NCBI GenBank assembly: GCA_002433055.1 | Contig: DJHJ01000033.1 | Span: 58,613-122,612, forward strand | Length of the DNA stretch: 64,000 nucleotides | Direction: 5' to 3' | From: Acidobacteriia bacterium UBA6623 | Lineage (GTDB): Bacteria; Acidobacteriota; Terriglobia; Bryobacterales; UBA6623 | Shown here: piece after piece, positions 25,797 through 35,669 of the stretch | Layout: the number at the start of each line of letters is the position of its first letter | Position numbering within the stretch: the first letter of the stretch is position 1 | Notes under the pieces: generated by a model | Told to the model about the DNA's origin: nothing | Databases searched by the model: none | What the model saw: the letters and a program-made list of their open reading frames with translations, nothing else | Translations under genes and position numbers: made by a program

Positions 25797-26453
25797 ATGG
25801 CTACTCTTGAACCAACATTAAGCCGGATGGTTCCTGGTGTTCTTGGACGTCATGACTATAAGATCATCGGCGAACTGGTCACACCCAACTCGAAGGTCCT
25901 CGATTTGGGCTGTGGTGAAGGTGAACTGCTCGATTGGCTGGTCCAGAACAAGAACGTCCAGGCGCGTGGTGTGGAAATTGCCCCGGAGCGGGTACGAAAG
26001 TGTGTTGCCCGCGGTCTCTCAGTCTTTCAAGGTGATATTGACCAAGGATTAGCAGACTATCCAGATCAATGCTTTGACTACGTGATCCTGAGTCAAACAA
26101 TGCAAGAAACCTATAGACCCCGAGACGTCCTGGAGGAAATGGGACGTGTAGCCAAGCATATGATTGTGGCTTTTCCAAATTTCGCGCGTTGGTCAGTGCC
26201 ATTCTCTCTTATGGCTTCAGGTCGTGCTCCCAAAACGAGCCACCTCCCTTACGAGTGGTACGATTCTCCTAATATCCACTTCGTCACAATCATTGATTTT
26301 GAGGAAACATTGCAAAAGCTTGAGTTCGAGATTAAACGGTCATACTTTTTATTGCATGGCCGCCGTGTCAGGGTGTTGCCCAACCTGCGTGCTGAACTTG
26401 CGGTTTACCTAATCACAAGCCACCGAGCCACATCAGCTGTAAGTGTTCCTTGA
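25797..26453 (+). CDS. metW: MetW-family methyltransferase-like protein
   Basis: A MetW homologue: VLDLGCGEGELLDWL is the SAM-binding motif I, followed by RGVEIAPERVRKCVARGLSV, YVILSQTMQE, then the MetW-typical FPNFARW and LPYEWYDSPNIHFVT. MetW acts with MetX, the homoserine acyltransferase, in methionine synthesis, and the two are usually adjacent. No metX is present on either side here. The frame has a TTG nine bases earlier, but the ATG at 25797 is the better start and gives 218 residues. It is flanked by the deleted amidohydrolase (opposite strand) and the iorAB genes. Confidence 0.9.
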   Translation: MATLEPTLSRMVPGVLGRHDYKIIGELVTPNSKVLDLGCGEGELLDWLVQNKNVQARGVEIAPERVRKCVARGLSVFQGDIDQGLADYPDQCFDYVILSQTMQETYRPRDVLEEMGRVAKHMIVAFPNFARWSVPFSLMASGRAPKTSHLPYEWYDSPNIHFVTIIDFEETLQKLEFEIKRSYFLLHGRRVRVLPNLRAELAVYLITSHRATSAVSVP

Positions 26454-26554
26454 AGTACAACTTCTGCGACATCACAATACACCCGCACGTCCGGTGTACA
26501 CAAAACCCAACTGCATTTCTGGCTCACTTTCTTACTTATACGCAGGGCGGATCG

Positions 26555-26579
26555 TTGACACTCAAAATCTTGCTACAAT
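26555..26579 (+). promoter_or_regulatory. Candidate promoter for the iorAB-type operon
   Basis: TGCTACAAT (26571-26579) is an extended -10 element. A TTGACA lies upstream at 26555-26560, but only 13 bases separate it from the -10 hexamer, which is too short for a standard pair. The extended -10 alone could suffice. The ATG of the small subunit is 30 bases on. Confidence 0.4.
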
Positions 26580-26609
26580 CACCCCTATCCTGCTAGTGCG
26601 GTGTAAATC

Positions 26610-27065
26610 ATGATAAAACTTCGAGTAAACGGTGTCGCTCAACGCTTTAATGGTGACCCACAAACGCCTTTGCTATGGTACCTGCGAGATGCACTTGGCC
26701 TCACGGGCACCAAGTATGGTTGTGGTGTGGGCCTATGTGGAGCGTGTACCGTCCACCAGAACGGCAATGCTATTAGAGCCTGCATCACTCCAGTAGCCAA
26801 CTTGGACGGGGCCGACATTACAACCATAGAAGGTCTCGGTAAAGACGGGATTCACGTAGTGCAAAAGGCTTGGATGGAACATGATGTTCCACAGTGTGGA
26901 TACTGTCAACCGGGCCAAATCATGTCTGCAGCGGCCTTGTTAGCTTCCAATAGCAAGCCCAGTGATGATGATATAGACCGCTCAATGAGTGGCAATATTT
27001 GCCGCTGTGGAACATACCAACGCATCCGTACAGCAATCAAAGCGGCGGCGGAGGAATTGGCATGA
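26610..27065 (+). CDS. iorA: [2Fe-2S] small subunit of molybdenum hydroxylase (IorA/aldehyde-oxidase type)
   Basis: A 151-residue protein with both iron-sulfur clusters of the xanthine-oxidase family: a plant-type cluster (Cys38, Cys43, Cys46, Cys58) and a second cluster (Cys96, Cys99, Cys131, Cys133 in QCGYCQPGQ and ICRCGTY). It passes electrons from the molybdopterin subunit. With its partner it forms a two-subunit enzyme without a FAD subunit, like isoquinoline 1-oxidoreductase or periplasmic aldehyde dehydrogenase, which hand electrons to cytochromes. The stop overlaps the large subunit start as ATGA. Confidence 0.92.
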   Translation: MIKLRVNGVAQRFNGDPQTPLLWYLRDALGLTGTKYGCGVGLCGACTVHQNGNAIRACITPVANLDGADITTIEGLGKDGIHVVQKAWMEHDVPQCGYCQPGQIMSAAALLASNSKPSDDDIDRSMSGNICRCGTYQRIRTAIKAAAEELA

Positions 27066-29320
27066 ACAGAGTAGAAAACGTCAGCCGTAGAAGTTTACTA
27101 AAGGGTTTTGCCGGTATGGGTGGACTAGTGCTCGGTATGCAAATAACCCCTGAATCGCTTATGTCAGCGACCGCCAAGAGTGGGTCTCACGCAAGCTCTC
27201 GATTCAAACCCAATATCTGGCTCGCTCTTCAAAAAAATGGTGACCTGACTATAGTGACCCACCGCTCAGAGATGGGTACAGGTTGTCGTACTAGCCTGCC
27301 GATGATCGTAGCTGATGAGATGGAAGCTGACTGGAAACGAGTCGCTATCGAACAGGCTATCGGTGATGAGAAGTATGGTTCGCAGAATACGGATGGCTCA
27401 CGTTCCGTTCGCAATTTTTACCAAACCATGCGGGTGGCTGGCGCATCTGCTCGTCAAATGCTCGAAGCTGCAGCGGCAAAACGGTGGGGTGTCAGTGCAG
27501 AAGAATGCACCGCCAAAAATCATTTTATCGTACACGAATCTGGGAAGAAGCTTGGATTTGGCGAACTGGCTGAAATCGCTGCCGATTTACCGATCCCACC
27601 ACAGGAAAAGCTCACCTTCAAGGAGAAAAAGGATTGGCGCTATGTAGGCACTGCAATGCCAATGACAGACCTGGAGGATATCGTTACCGGTAAAGCAAAG
27701 TTCGGTCTTGATGTCGAACTTGAAGGCATGAAGTATGCAAGCATCGAACGTTGTCCGGTCGTTGGCGGCAAAGTAATTTCCTTCGATCCAACAGATGCTC
27801 TGACAGTAACAGGAGTGGATGAAGTAGTCGAAATTCCGGCAGCAAAGCCACCTTTCCGTTATCAGGCTCTCGGAGGTGTCGCAGTCATAGGAAGCAGCAC
27901 TTGGGCTGTACTACAAGGACGCGAAAAACTCCGCATCAAGTGGGATCGGGGCGAGAATGTCATATACAACTCCGACACATACCGCACGCAGCTAGAAGCA
28001 ACCGCTGGTAAACCAGGCGTGGTTGTACGAGAAGAGGGTGACGTAGACAAGGTTTTCGCATCTGATGCTAAAACACATGAAGCAGCGTACTACACACCAC
28101 ACTTGGCACACGCCGCAATGGAGCCACTTGCTGCAACTGCCCGGGCAAAAGAAGATACATGTGAGCTGTGGGCTCCTACTCAAAATCCACAAGCAGCACG
28201 TGATGAAGCCGCCAATGCATTAGGGCTGGACAAGAAGAAAGTCATCTGCAACGTTACCCTACTGGGTGGAGGTTTCGGCCGTAAATCCAAACCCGATTAC
28301 TGTGCCGAAGCAGCAATCCTCTCTCGTAAACTAGGGAACCTCCCAGTACGCGTGGTCTGGACACGGGAAGATGACATGCGTCACGGTTACTACCATGCCT
28401 GTGCAGCACTTAACTTAAAAGCTGCCGTTGACGAAAATGGCAGCCCAACGGCTTGGAGACAACGCACCGTATTCCCCACAATAGGGTGGATCTTCGGTGA
28501 TACCAGTAATCGAGGTAGTGCAGGCGAGCTAGGTCAAGGTTTTTCAGACCTAGCGTTCTCAGTACCCAATTTGCGCGTAGAGGTAGGCAAAACAAAGACC
28601 CATGTACGTGTAGGTTGGCTGCGCTCGGTTGCCAACATTTATCATGCCTTTGCTGTTCATTCATTTGCTGACGAGCTGGCTCATTTAGCGGGGCGTGACC
28701 CACTTGAATACATGCTGGAGTTGATCGGAAAAGAACGCCATGTCGACATGAGCAAAGTGGAATACCCAAACTACGATCAACCGCTAGAAATTTACCCTAT
28801 CGATACCGGACGTCTAGCCAAAACATTGACATTGGCAGCCACCAAAATTGGCTGGGGGCGCAAACTGCCCAAGGGCAGAGGATTGGGGCTAGCTGTACAC
28901 CGCAGCTTCCTGACCTATGTCGCATCAGCCGTAGAAGTTGAAGTGACGAAGGCCGGAAAATTGACCATCCCACGCATTGAAATGGCAGTAGACTGCGGCC
29001 TCTACGTAAACAGGGATCGCGTAATCTCGCAGATGGAAGGAGCAGCTGTCTTCGGTACGGGGCTCGCTATGATGGGCGAAATCACAGCAAGAGAAGGTGC
29101 CATAGTTGAAGGTAATTTTATGGATCATCTCATCCCACGAATCAACGAAGCACCTATTCAAACGAATGTGCACATCATTGAAAACAGTGCACCGCCAGCT
29201 GGCGTAGGTGAACCAGGAGTCCCGCCTGTTCCTCCAGCACTCACTAACGCTATTTTTGCTGCAACTGGCAAGAGAGTTCGAGAATTGCCATTATCAAAAG
29301 TAGACTTGGGTTGGTCGTAA
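27062..29320 (+). CDS. iorB: Molybdopterin-binding large subunit, Tat-exported (IorB type)
   Basis: A 753-residue large subunit when started at the ATG at 27062, which overlaps the small-subunit stop and begins a clean Tat leader (SRRSLLKGF, then a hydrophobic stretch). The frame extends earlier, but only inside iorA. Seen are the molybdopterin blocks [14 protein letters not shown] [45 protein letters not shown] and the closing [17 protein letters not shown] with its catalytic Glu. The complex should hydroxylate an N-heterocycle or oxidise an aldehyde in the periplasm; the substrate is undetermined. No chaperone or cytochrome gene adjoins. Confidence 0.9.
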   Translation: MNRVENVSRRSLLKGFAGMGGLVLGMQITPESLMSATAKSGSHASSRFKPNIWLALQKNGDLTIVTHRSEMGTGCRTSLPMIVADEMEADWKRVAIEQAIGDEKYGSQNTDGSRSVRNFYQTMRVAGASARQMLEAAAAKRWGVSAEECTAKNHFIVHESGKKLGFGELAEIAADLPIPPQEKLTFKEKKDWRYVGTAMPMTDLEDIVTGKAKFGLDVELEGMKYASIERCPVVGGKVISFDPTDALTVTGVDEVVEIPAAKPPFRYQALGGVAVIGSSTWAVLQGREKLRIKWDRGENVIYNSDTYRTQLEATAGKPGVVVREEGDVDKVFASDAKTHEAAYYTPHLAHAAMEPLAATARAKEDTCELWAPTQNPQAARDEAANALGLDKKKVICNVTLLGGGFGRKSKPDYCAEAAILSRKLGNLPVRVVWTREDDMRHGYYHACAALNLKAAVDENGSPTAWRQRTVFPTIGWIFGDTSNRGSAGELGQGFSDLAFSVPNLRVEVGKTKTHVRVGWLRSVANIYHAFAVHSFADELAHLAGRDPLEYMLELIGKERHVDMSKVEYPNYDQPLEIYPIDTGRLAKTLTLAATKIGWGRKLPKGRGLGLAVHRSFLTYVASAVEVEVTKAGKLTIPRIEMAVDCGLYVNRDRVISQMEGAAVFGTGLAMMGEITAREGAIVEGNFMDHLIPRINEAPIQTNVHIIENSAPPAGVGEPGVPPVPPALTNAIFAATGKRVRELPLSKVDLGWS

Positions 29321-29374
29321 ATCGAGGCAGAGATTGACATCCGCTGGCACGAACACTTCAGGGTTGTCAGGCAT

Positions 29375-30811
29375 CTACCAATCAGTTCTGTTGTACTGAG
29401 TTGGAGTGGGTCGAATTTCCAGACAACCTTTCCCCGTAGGTAGTATCTTTCCTGGGTTCAGCCTTCGGTCGGGGTTGAAGACCTTGATTAAGCGCTCCAT
29501 CATCCCTAAGCTGTCCTCCGTAAATAGCATCGGCATCAGGTCATTCTTTTCCATCCCTACCCCATGTTCACCAGTTATGGCACCACCCGCTTCAATGCAA
29601 TACTGGAGAATTTCTGTCCCCGCCTGCTTAGTGCGTTTGAGTTGATCAGCGTCTCGCTCATCAAACAGTAAGATCGGGTGCATATTGCCGTCGCCGGCAT
29701 GGAAAATATTACTGATTTGAATGCCGTATTTCTTTGAAGTTTCATGAATGAACCGCAGTGTGTCAGCAATTCTCGTACGTGGAACAACTCCATCTTGCAC
29801 ATAGTAGGTCGGGCTAATCCGACCTACTGCGCCGAAGGCGTTTTTGCGACCTTTCCACAAAAGTTCACGCTCCTTTTCTGAGCGTGCAACACGAACTTCC
29901 CTGGAGTTTGACTCGCGACAAGCTTTCTGAATTTTCTCAACTTGCTCCTGAACGGATTCGATGGGGCCTTCAACCTCTATCAATAACACTGCGTTAGCAT
30001 CTATAGGGAACCCAGCATGCGTGGCTTCTTCGATCATTCTGAGCATCACGCCATCCAGCATCTCAACTGCGGCAGGCACGATAGCTTGGTTCGTCATGGA
30101 TTCGATAGTTGCAGCAGCATCCTCTGGTTCGTCATATATCGCGAGCAACGTCTTCACGGCTTCTGGTGAGCGCATCAATCGTACGGTGACCTTGGTGACA
30201 AGAACCATGGTTCCCTCCGAGCCTGTCAAAAGACCTCGAAGGTCGTAACCGGGGTGTTCGGTTTCTGGACCACCGACTGTAATCACAGATCCATCCGGCA
30301 ACACAGCTTCAATGCCAAGAACGTGATTTGTTGTTACTCCATAAGCCAAAGTGTGAGGGCCGCCCGCATTCTCCGAAACGTTTCCCCCAATTGTGCAAGC
30401 CTTTTGACTCGAGGGGTCAGGAGCGTAGTAGTACCCGTTGCTTTGAACGGTGGTCGTGATGTCTAGATTGACGACTCCAGGCTGAACCACGGCGTACTCA
30501 TTTTCAAGGTCAATTTCTAGGATCTTATTCATCCGAGCAAAAGCTATCATCACTCCACCGTCGACGGGTATTGTGCCACCGCTAAGACCCGTACCAGCAC
30601 CACGTCCAACCAGAGGAAGACTGTATTTTTGGGCAATTTTAACGATCCTAACTACATCCTCAGTCGAGGTCGGAAAAACTACACAATCAGGAGCGCTCTT
30701 CTCAATGCTGCCATCAAACTCGTAAAGTACGAGATCTTGTGTCTTATCCAGAACAGATTGCGCACCCAGCAAGTGTTTCAGTTCCGATATGGCAGATGAG
30801 GTGTTCACCAC
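29375..30811 (-). CDS. FAD-linked oxidase, GlcD/D-lactate dehydrogenase type
   Basis: A 478-residue FAD-binding protein of the VAO family. The FAD-binding block is VFPTSTEDVVRIVKIAQKY then LVGRGAGTGLSGGTIPVDGG, followed by the FAD segment SSQKACTIGGNVSENAGGPH. The C-terminal cap has IFHAGDGNMHPILLFDERD and the closing GAITGEHGVGMEK. GlcD oxidises glycolate with partners GlcE and GlcF, while close relatives oxidise D-lactate or D-2-hydroxyglutarate. No GlcE/F is present here, so a stand-alone 2-hydroxyacid dehydrogenase is likelier. Its tail faces that of iorB. Confidence 0.88.
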   Translation of the reverse strand: MVNTSSAISELKHLLGAQSVLDKTQDLVLYEFDGSIEKSAPDCVVFPTSTEDVVRIVKIAQKYSLPLVGRGAGTGLSGGTIPVDGGVMIAFARMNKILEIDLENEYAVVQPGVVNLDITTTVQSNGYYYAPDPSSQKACTIGGNVSENAGGPHTLAYGVTTNHVLGIEAVLPDGSVITVGGPETEHPGYDLRGLLTGSEGTMVLVTKVTVRLMRSPEAVKTLLAIYDEPEDAAATIESMTNQAIVPAAVEMLDGVMLRMIEEATHAGFPIDANAVLLIEVEGPIESVQEQVEKIQKACRESNSREVRVARSEKERELLWKGRKNAFGAVGRISPTYYVQDGVVPRTRIADTLRFIHETSKKYGIQISNIFHAGDGNMHPILLFDERDADQLKRTKQAGTEILQYCIEAGGAITGEHGVGMEKNDLMPMLFTEDSLGMMERLIKVFNPDRRLNPGKILPTGKGCLEIRPTPTQYNRTDW

Positions 30812-31048
30812 TTAATGATATACTAATTAATCTTTGCTAAAACGCACATTCTGAAGAGGATTAGTCGATACTGGCTGGGCTGTGCTTGCCAATCGGGCAG
30901 ACCATAGTGGGTGGCGTCTGCGGTGTTTCATACGTTGATCATGGACTTAACCACAGCCGGATTTCGAGACTGACATTAAAGGACGAGCAACCCCGGCAGA
31001 AGATGCCAGTTTCAGCCAGACGATCAATAGATTGACAACTCTAAAACT

Positions 31049-32842
31049 ATGGAAAAGGTTGCGGTTCTTGACTCGGGCGGACAATATTGTCATCTGATTG
31101 CCAGAAAAATTCGCGATCTGGGCGTTTACGCAGAAATTCTCCCTCTTGACGTACCTCCTCGGGATCTGTCCCCTTATCGCGGAGTTATCATCTCCGGAGG
31201 GCCATCGAGCGTATTTGCTCCGAGTTCTCCCCGCCCCGACGAAGACCTATTTCGAATCCGACGTCCCATCCTTGGTATCTGCTACGGACATCAACTGATG
31301 GCGCACGTTTTAAACGGTATCGTCGAACCCGGTGATATGCACGAGTTTGGCGAAGCGGATCTACGTGTCCGTCGTGAGACTCCTTTGTTCACAGGATTAG
31401 TACACCGACAGAGAATTTGGATGAGTCACGGTGACCAAGTGGTGCGCCTACCCAGCGGATTTGAAACTTTGGCCGATACACGTCAGTGTGGAGTAGCAGC
31501 CATGGGCCACTTCAAACGAAAATACTTCGGGTTGCAATTTCATCCCGAAGTAGTGCACACGATTCATGGTGCAGAAATTCTTAATAACTTTCTGGCAGAC
31601 GTTTGTGGTTGTACCATGAACTGGCATCCAGAGAATCGAGTTTCCCAACTGCATAGTCACATCATCCGCAAAACAAAAGGCCGCCGAGTGTTGTTCTTCC
31701 TGAGTGGTGGTGTCGATTCGGCGGTGGCTTATGCACTCACTGTAGGCGCCCTTAAACCAAGCTTGGTGCACGGCGTTTATGTCGACACTGGGTTAATGCG
31801 AGAAGGTGAAACAGTCGAAATTAAAGACACTCTTAGAAAGCTTGGGCTGGGTTCAGTTGAAGTTCTCTCGGCGCGTGGTCGCTTTCTTAGTGCTCTAAAC
31901 AAGATCACAGACCCCGAAAAAAAACGAGAGGTCATCGGACGACTTTTCGTAGATCTACAAGATGAAGTACTGCAACGCGAGGAGTTCTCCGAACAGGACT
32001 GGCTGCTGGGGCAAGGTACCATATACCCCGACACAATTGAATCAGGCGACACAAAGAATGCAGCCGTAATAAAAACTCACCACAATCGAGTCCAACGTAT
32101 TCGAGAACTAATTGAACAAGATAGAGTGCTAGAGCCGCTGACAGAATTTTACAAGGATGAGGTTCGTGTTCTAGGAAGAGTGCTGGGGTTACCTAACAAT
32201 CTAATAGAACGCCACCCCTTCCCCGGGCCAGGCCTGGCGATTCGTTGTCTATGTGCCCCTCGCGTCGCTCGGCCAGAATCCGATTCTGAAATTAACGATG
32301 TCGCACGCAAGCAGGGTTATCGAGCATTCACGGTGCCGTTGCGTAGTGTTGGTGTACAAGGTGACTCTCGCAGTTATGCAAATCTGACAGTCCTCTACAA
32401 CGGCGTTTTTGACTACCGTCAACTGCTCCCTCTGGCAACTTCCATCACAAACAAATTCCGCCAGACTAACCGTGTCGTCTACTCACTGTCACCGAAACGA
32501 CTTCGCCCTTCCGAATGGAAAATTCACCAAGCCTTTGTGACAATGAAGCGCGTCGCTCTCCTGCAAGAAGCGGATAGTATAGTAACGAAATTCTTACACT
32601 CTCAGGGGTTTTACAAAAGTGTGTGGCAGTTCCCTGTAGTCCTGTTGCCGTTCACGCGCAAGGGAGGGGAAACCATCGCCCTACGGCCTGTCAAATCGGT
32701 AGACGGCATGACTGCTGAAGTGGCACAATTGCCCGTTACCCGATTCATGAGTCTCGTTGAACAGCTCAACAATCTCCCTGACATCGAAGCAGTTTTCTTA
32801 GATCTTTCTAATAAACCGCCCTCAACGATTGAGTGGGAGTAG
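31049..32842 (+). CDS. guaA: GMP synthase (glutamine-hydrolysing), long form
   Basis: It aminates XMP to GMP. The class I glutaminase domain has Cys78 (ILGICYGHQL) and the His-Glu of QFHPEV. The ATP-pyrophosphatase domain has FLSGGVDSAVAY, then GQGTIYPDTIES and FPGPGLAIRCL. It ends with the dimerisation sequence closing in KPPSTIEWE. At 597 residues it is about 70 longer than the common bacterial enzyme; the extra length lies between the pyrophosphatase and C-terminal blocks (about residues 425-530), as in the long forms of eukaryotes and some bacteria. All catalytic residues are present. Confidence 0.95.
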   Translation: MEKVAVLDSGGQYCHLIARKIRDLGVYAEILPLDVPPRDLSPYRGVIISGGPSSVFAPSSPRPDEDLFRIRRPILGICYGHQLMAHVLNGIVEPGDMHEFGEADLRVRRETPLFTGLVHRQRIWMSHGDQVVRLPSGFETLADTRQCGVAAMGHFKRKYFGLQFHPEVVHTIHGAEILNNFLADVCGCTMNWHPENRVSQLHSHIIRKTKGRRVLFFLSGGVDSAVAYALTVGALKPSLVHGVYVDTGLMREGETVEIKDTLRKLGLGSVEVLSARGRFLSALNKITDPEKKREVIGRLFVDLQDEVLQREEFSEQDWLLGQGTIYPDTIESGDTKNAAVIKTHHNRVQRIRELIEQDRVLEPLTEFYKDEVRVLGRVLGLPNNLIERHPFPGPGLAIRCLCAPRVARPESDSEINDVARKQGYRAFTVPLRSVGVQGDSRSYANLTVLYNGVFDYRQLLPLATSITNKFRQTNRVVYSLSPKRLRPSEWKIHQAFVTMKRVALLQEADSIVTKFLHSQGFYKSVWQFPVVLLPFTRKGGETIALRPVKSVDGMTAEVAQLPVTRFMSLVEQLNNLPDIEAVFLDLSNKPPSTIEWE

Positions 32843-32906
32843 TTTTCGTTGGCTTTACAGCTGGGATGCTAAAGAGTTCTTTGGCTGAAGGGCGTAAGGT
32901 TAAGAA

Positions 32907-33752
32907 ATGAAATTAAGTTACATTCGTTCTCTTCGTGAATGGATTCAGTATCAGCAATCCGAAAAAATTGAGCTGGATGCACATTACCAATTGCTCGATA
33001 AGTCTATACCAGACCACGAGGGCGAATTTAAAATTCGTGGATATTCTTGGACAGCTGCACGCGAAGTTGATTTCTTGTGTGATTTCAAATACAGCTCTGG
33101 TTTTCCGAGTGTTAACTGGCGTGAAAGATTGGAATGCCCAGTAACATTTTTGAATAATAGGACTAGATTCTCCATGCTAGTTCTAGATTTATTGGGTGAC
33201 ATTCGTAACGGTGATTATCTTTACATAATGGAGCAAACTACACCTTTATTTAAATTTCTTAATCAAAAGTTTGAAAATCTTATCGGAAGTGAGTTTCTCG
33301 GCGCTGAAGTTCCTTGTGGTTCGATTTCTGAGAGTGGAATTAGACACGAAGACGCCACTAAACTTTCTTTTAACGATAATCAACTTAAAGTTATTTTGAG
33401 TTTTGATGTATTCGAGCACATTCCTAATTACAAAAAGGCTTTTGCAGAGTGCTGCCGCGCTTTACAAAATTCAGGGACACTGATCTTTGCAGTTCCTTTT
33501 CGGCAAAATTCGGAAGATAATTTGATTAGAGCAACGTTGCAAGATGATGGATCAGTCAATCACATTTGTGGGCCAGAGTTTCACGGTGATCCCATTAACT
33601 CAGAAGAGGGAGTTCTATGTTTTCAGCATTTTGGTTGGTCAATGCTTCGAGAGCTAAAAGATTGTGGCTTTGCCGATACCTATGCTGTTGTAGGTTTTTC
33701 TGAAGAATTAGGCAACTTCACTTCACAAATCGTTTTTTTGGCAAAAAAATAG
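32907..33752 (+). CDS. SAM-dependent methyltransferase-like protein, AT-rich
   Basis: A 281-residue protein. The C-terminal part fits a class I methyltransferase: VILSFDVFEHIPNYKKAFAECCRALQNSGTLIFAVPF matches the motif IV to VI region with the usual DVFEH, in pieces of normal spacing. Motif I is degenerate (IMEQTTPLFKFL), so SAM binding is less certain. The acceptor is unknown; similar proteins act on glycan or polyketide-like substrates. The gene is clearly more AT-rich than guaA before it, and its codon choice differs (many AAA, GAA, TTT, ATT), suggesting transfer. Confidence 0.65.
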   Translation: MKLSYIRSLREWIQYQQSEKIELDAHYQLLDKSIPDHEGEFKIRGYSWTAAREVDFLCDFKYSSGFPSVNWRERLECPVTFLNNRTRFSMLVLDLLGDIRNGDYLYIMEQTTPLFKFLNQKFENLIGSEFLGAEVPCGSISESGIRHEDATKLSFNDNQLKVILSFDVFEHIPNYKKAFAECCRALQNSGTLIFAVPFRQNSEDNLIRATLQDDGSVNHICGPEFHGDPINSEEGVLCFQHFGWSMLRELKDCGFADTYAVVGFSEELGNFTSQIVFLAKK

Positions 33753-33786
33753 AGGGCATCTACGTACGCTTTTCGTCTCGCAATGT

Positions 33787-33801
33787 GTAACTAAGAGTTA
33801 C
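33787..33801. repeat. Short inverted repeat in the intergenic region
   Basis: GTAACT and AGTTAC are perfect inverses around a three-base centre (aag). It sits just after the AT-rich methyltransferase and could be a weak transcript end or a chance palindrome. Confidence 0.3.
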
Positions 33802-33945
33802 GTATACTGCTGATTTGCAATAGAAACACAAACGTAGAAAAACGTGCGAAGTAATGGTTAAACCACACGCTACTTGCACACTAATTATGAATCACGGGTC
33901 AATTGTTAAAAATGAACAAATAAATATCTACGTTACTACTGAGTG

Positions 33946-33959
33946 AGAATAATTATTCT
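33946..33959. repeat. 14-base AT palindrome
   Basis: AGAATAATTATTCT is a perfect palindrome between the convergent methyltransferase and small secreted protein genes. The position argues against an operator, and no T-run follows, so its role is unclear. Similar AT palindromes occur in Fur-like sites, but none of the flanking genes starts here. Confidence 0.35.
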
Positions 33960-33982
33960 GACGATCCTTACAATTTTGAAAG

Positions 33983-34303
33983 CTATTTTTTACAGAATGT
34001 CTCGAAAGTTTTCGCGAAATTTGCTGACACTTCCGAAAGGGCACTAGCAGCTACAAAAAGTTTATCTGATGCTTTTCCGTCTCCCTTATCTCTCAACTCG
34101 CCGGATTTTTCTAACAATCCACCTGCCATAGCAAGAAGAGCTCCAGAGCCATCACTTACTTTTTTACAATCTTCTTTCTTCCAATAACCCATCTCTAGTT
34201 TTTCGAGATAAGTATATCTGTGTTTTTGTTGATCTTTATGGGAATCGGCATAACTAAATGAGGGAAGCGTCAATGCAATAGAAAATAATAAGATTTTGAA
34301 CAT
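33983..34303 (-). CDS. Small secreted protein of unknown function
   Basis: A 106-residue protein with a clear Sec signal peptide (basic start, hydrophobic 5-17, cleavage near SYA-DS). The mature part is Lys- and Glu-rich and helical. Two cysteines (in KKEDCKKV and ETFCKK) could form a disulfide in the periplasm. I do not recognise the family. It is AT-rich like the preceding methyltransferase, so both may have arrived together. A promoter lies in the 130 bases shared with the divergent MFS remnant. Confidence 0.6.
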   Translation of the reverse strand: MFKILLFSIALTLPSFSYADSHKDQQKHRYTYLEKLEMGYWKKEDCKKVSDGSGALLAMAGGLLEKSGELRDKGDGKASDKLFVAASALSEVSANFAKTFETFCKK

Positions 34304-34432
34304 GATCTAAAAGTAACAAGCTCAACGAAGCTGACACAAATTTGACACAGTATTCGGAAACACTAGATTTTATTGAGCTTCAGAGGTGTTCTACTATGTA
34401 CTGGAAGTGGTTAACTTCACGGAACCCTGCAT

Positions 34433-35002
34433 ATGGCTGGATTACTGTCCAAAGAGAGAATTATTGCTCCCGCTGACTATAATCGCTGGCGTGTGCCTCT
34501 GGCCTCAGTCGCTATCCATCTATGCATAGGCTCAGTTTATGCCTGGAGTATTTATAACCCCTCATTGACTCGAGTCTATGGCGGAGGTTTCGCAACTATC
34601 CCTGCGTACCTTGCCGATATCTTTGGCACCAAATACATCGGTGGTATCCATGGCCGATTGTTAACCGCATGGAGCACAGCAGGGGTCCTTGGACCTCTTG
34701 CGATTACTTCGCTGCGACAAAACTCCGTAAACAGAGCAATCGATGAACTGATGAATAAAATTGACCCAATTGTGTTTCAGGCACAATTTGGCGCACCGGT
34801 GGATCAACTTGAAGCATTAGTCTCAAAAAACTCAGCAACAATTTCTCGTCTGATGGAAATTGCACCACCTGGCACCCTAGACCCAACTAGCAGCCTGTAC
34901 AATTCGACAATGTTTTTGATGGCCGCCTTGCTCGCTATTGCCTTAGTTAGTAATGCTTTCATGCGTCCCGTACACCCTCGTCACCATCTGGGTAAGGGCT
35001 GA
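34433..35002 (+). pseudogene. MFS (OFA/oxalate:formate-antiporter-like) transporter with in-frame internal deletion
   Basis: The 189-residue frame starts like an OFA-family transporter: [33 protein letters not shown] is the first helix and following loop, in two pieces. It then jumps into the tenth/eleventh-helix region: [23 protein letters not shown] and [16 protein letters not shown]. Then come a long hydrophilic loop and one last helix (about 155-175). Around 300 residues with eight or so helices are missing, but the frame is preserved. It cannot form a transport pore. The junction is near 34580. Confidence 0.75.
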
Positions 35003-35031
35003 CCACACAATCTGAATAGTGAGATAGGATT

Positions 35032-35550
35032 ATGAAAAAAACTATAGCTATCTCGTCTGTTGCACTAATAATACTAGCGTTCGGCCTTGTCGCCGTTGGG
35101 CCATTCCTTACCATTTATGCAATCAAGGATAGCTTGAGTACACCCGATGCAAAGAACATCAGTAAATATGTCAACTTCCCTGTCTTGAGACAAAACATAA
35201 AGGGTCAACTCGGAACTGTTTTGAGCGATAGAATGAGTGACGCATTGGGGAATAACCCTTTGGGCGCAGTAGTGTCAGGTTTTAGTGCGAATTTAGCTGA
35301 CCACATAGTTGAAAGCTTCGTAACTCCAGCTGGGTTACGAGCACTGATGAGCGGGCGAGACCCTGCTTCAATAGACACTACCGATGACACCACCGGTGAA
35401 AATCAAGAACTCTCAAGTACCAGTTTCAACTACGACTCTCATGACCAGTTTTCTATTTATTTCGATGGATATAACGGCAAACAGGTGCGAATTGTATTGG
35501 AACGTGAAGGTTTAGACTGGCAATTAACAAATATTCTTCCACTAAATTGA
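35032..35550 (+). CDS. DUF2939-family membrane-anchored protein
   Basis: A 172-residue protein with an N-terminal hydrophobic helix (5-30) and the DUF2939 pattern: AIKDSLSTPDAKNISKYVNFPVLRQNIKGQL near the start in several short blocks, later a SFNYDSHDQFSIYF block, then the closing LEREGLDWQLTNILPL. DUF2939 proteins are small periplasm-facing proteins of unknown function. It follows the MFS remnant by 29 bases and may have been its partner. Confidence 0.75.
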   Translation: MKKTIAISSVALIILAFGLVAVGPFLTIYAIKDSLSTPDAKNISKYVNFPVLRQNIKGQLGTVLSDRMSDALGNNPLGAVVSGFSANLADHIVESFVTPAGLRALMSGRDPASIDTTDDTTGENQELSSTSFNYDSHDQFSIYFDGYNGKQVRIVLEREGLDWQLTNILPLN

Positions 35551-35669
35551 CGGTTGGTGACCTCAAGACGGCTGACGCATCAAACTAAATAGATTTCAAA
35601 CTGCATATACGAACAACCTGAAGCAATACAACTTGTGCACTCCCCCGACTCAGTGCCATACTGGGGCTC

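Noticed and set aside
26999..27061. Longer N-terminus of the molybdopterin subunit
   Set aside because: It would bury the Tat leader; the ATG at 27062 overlaps the small-subunit stop.
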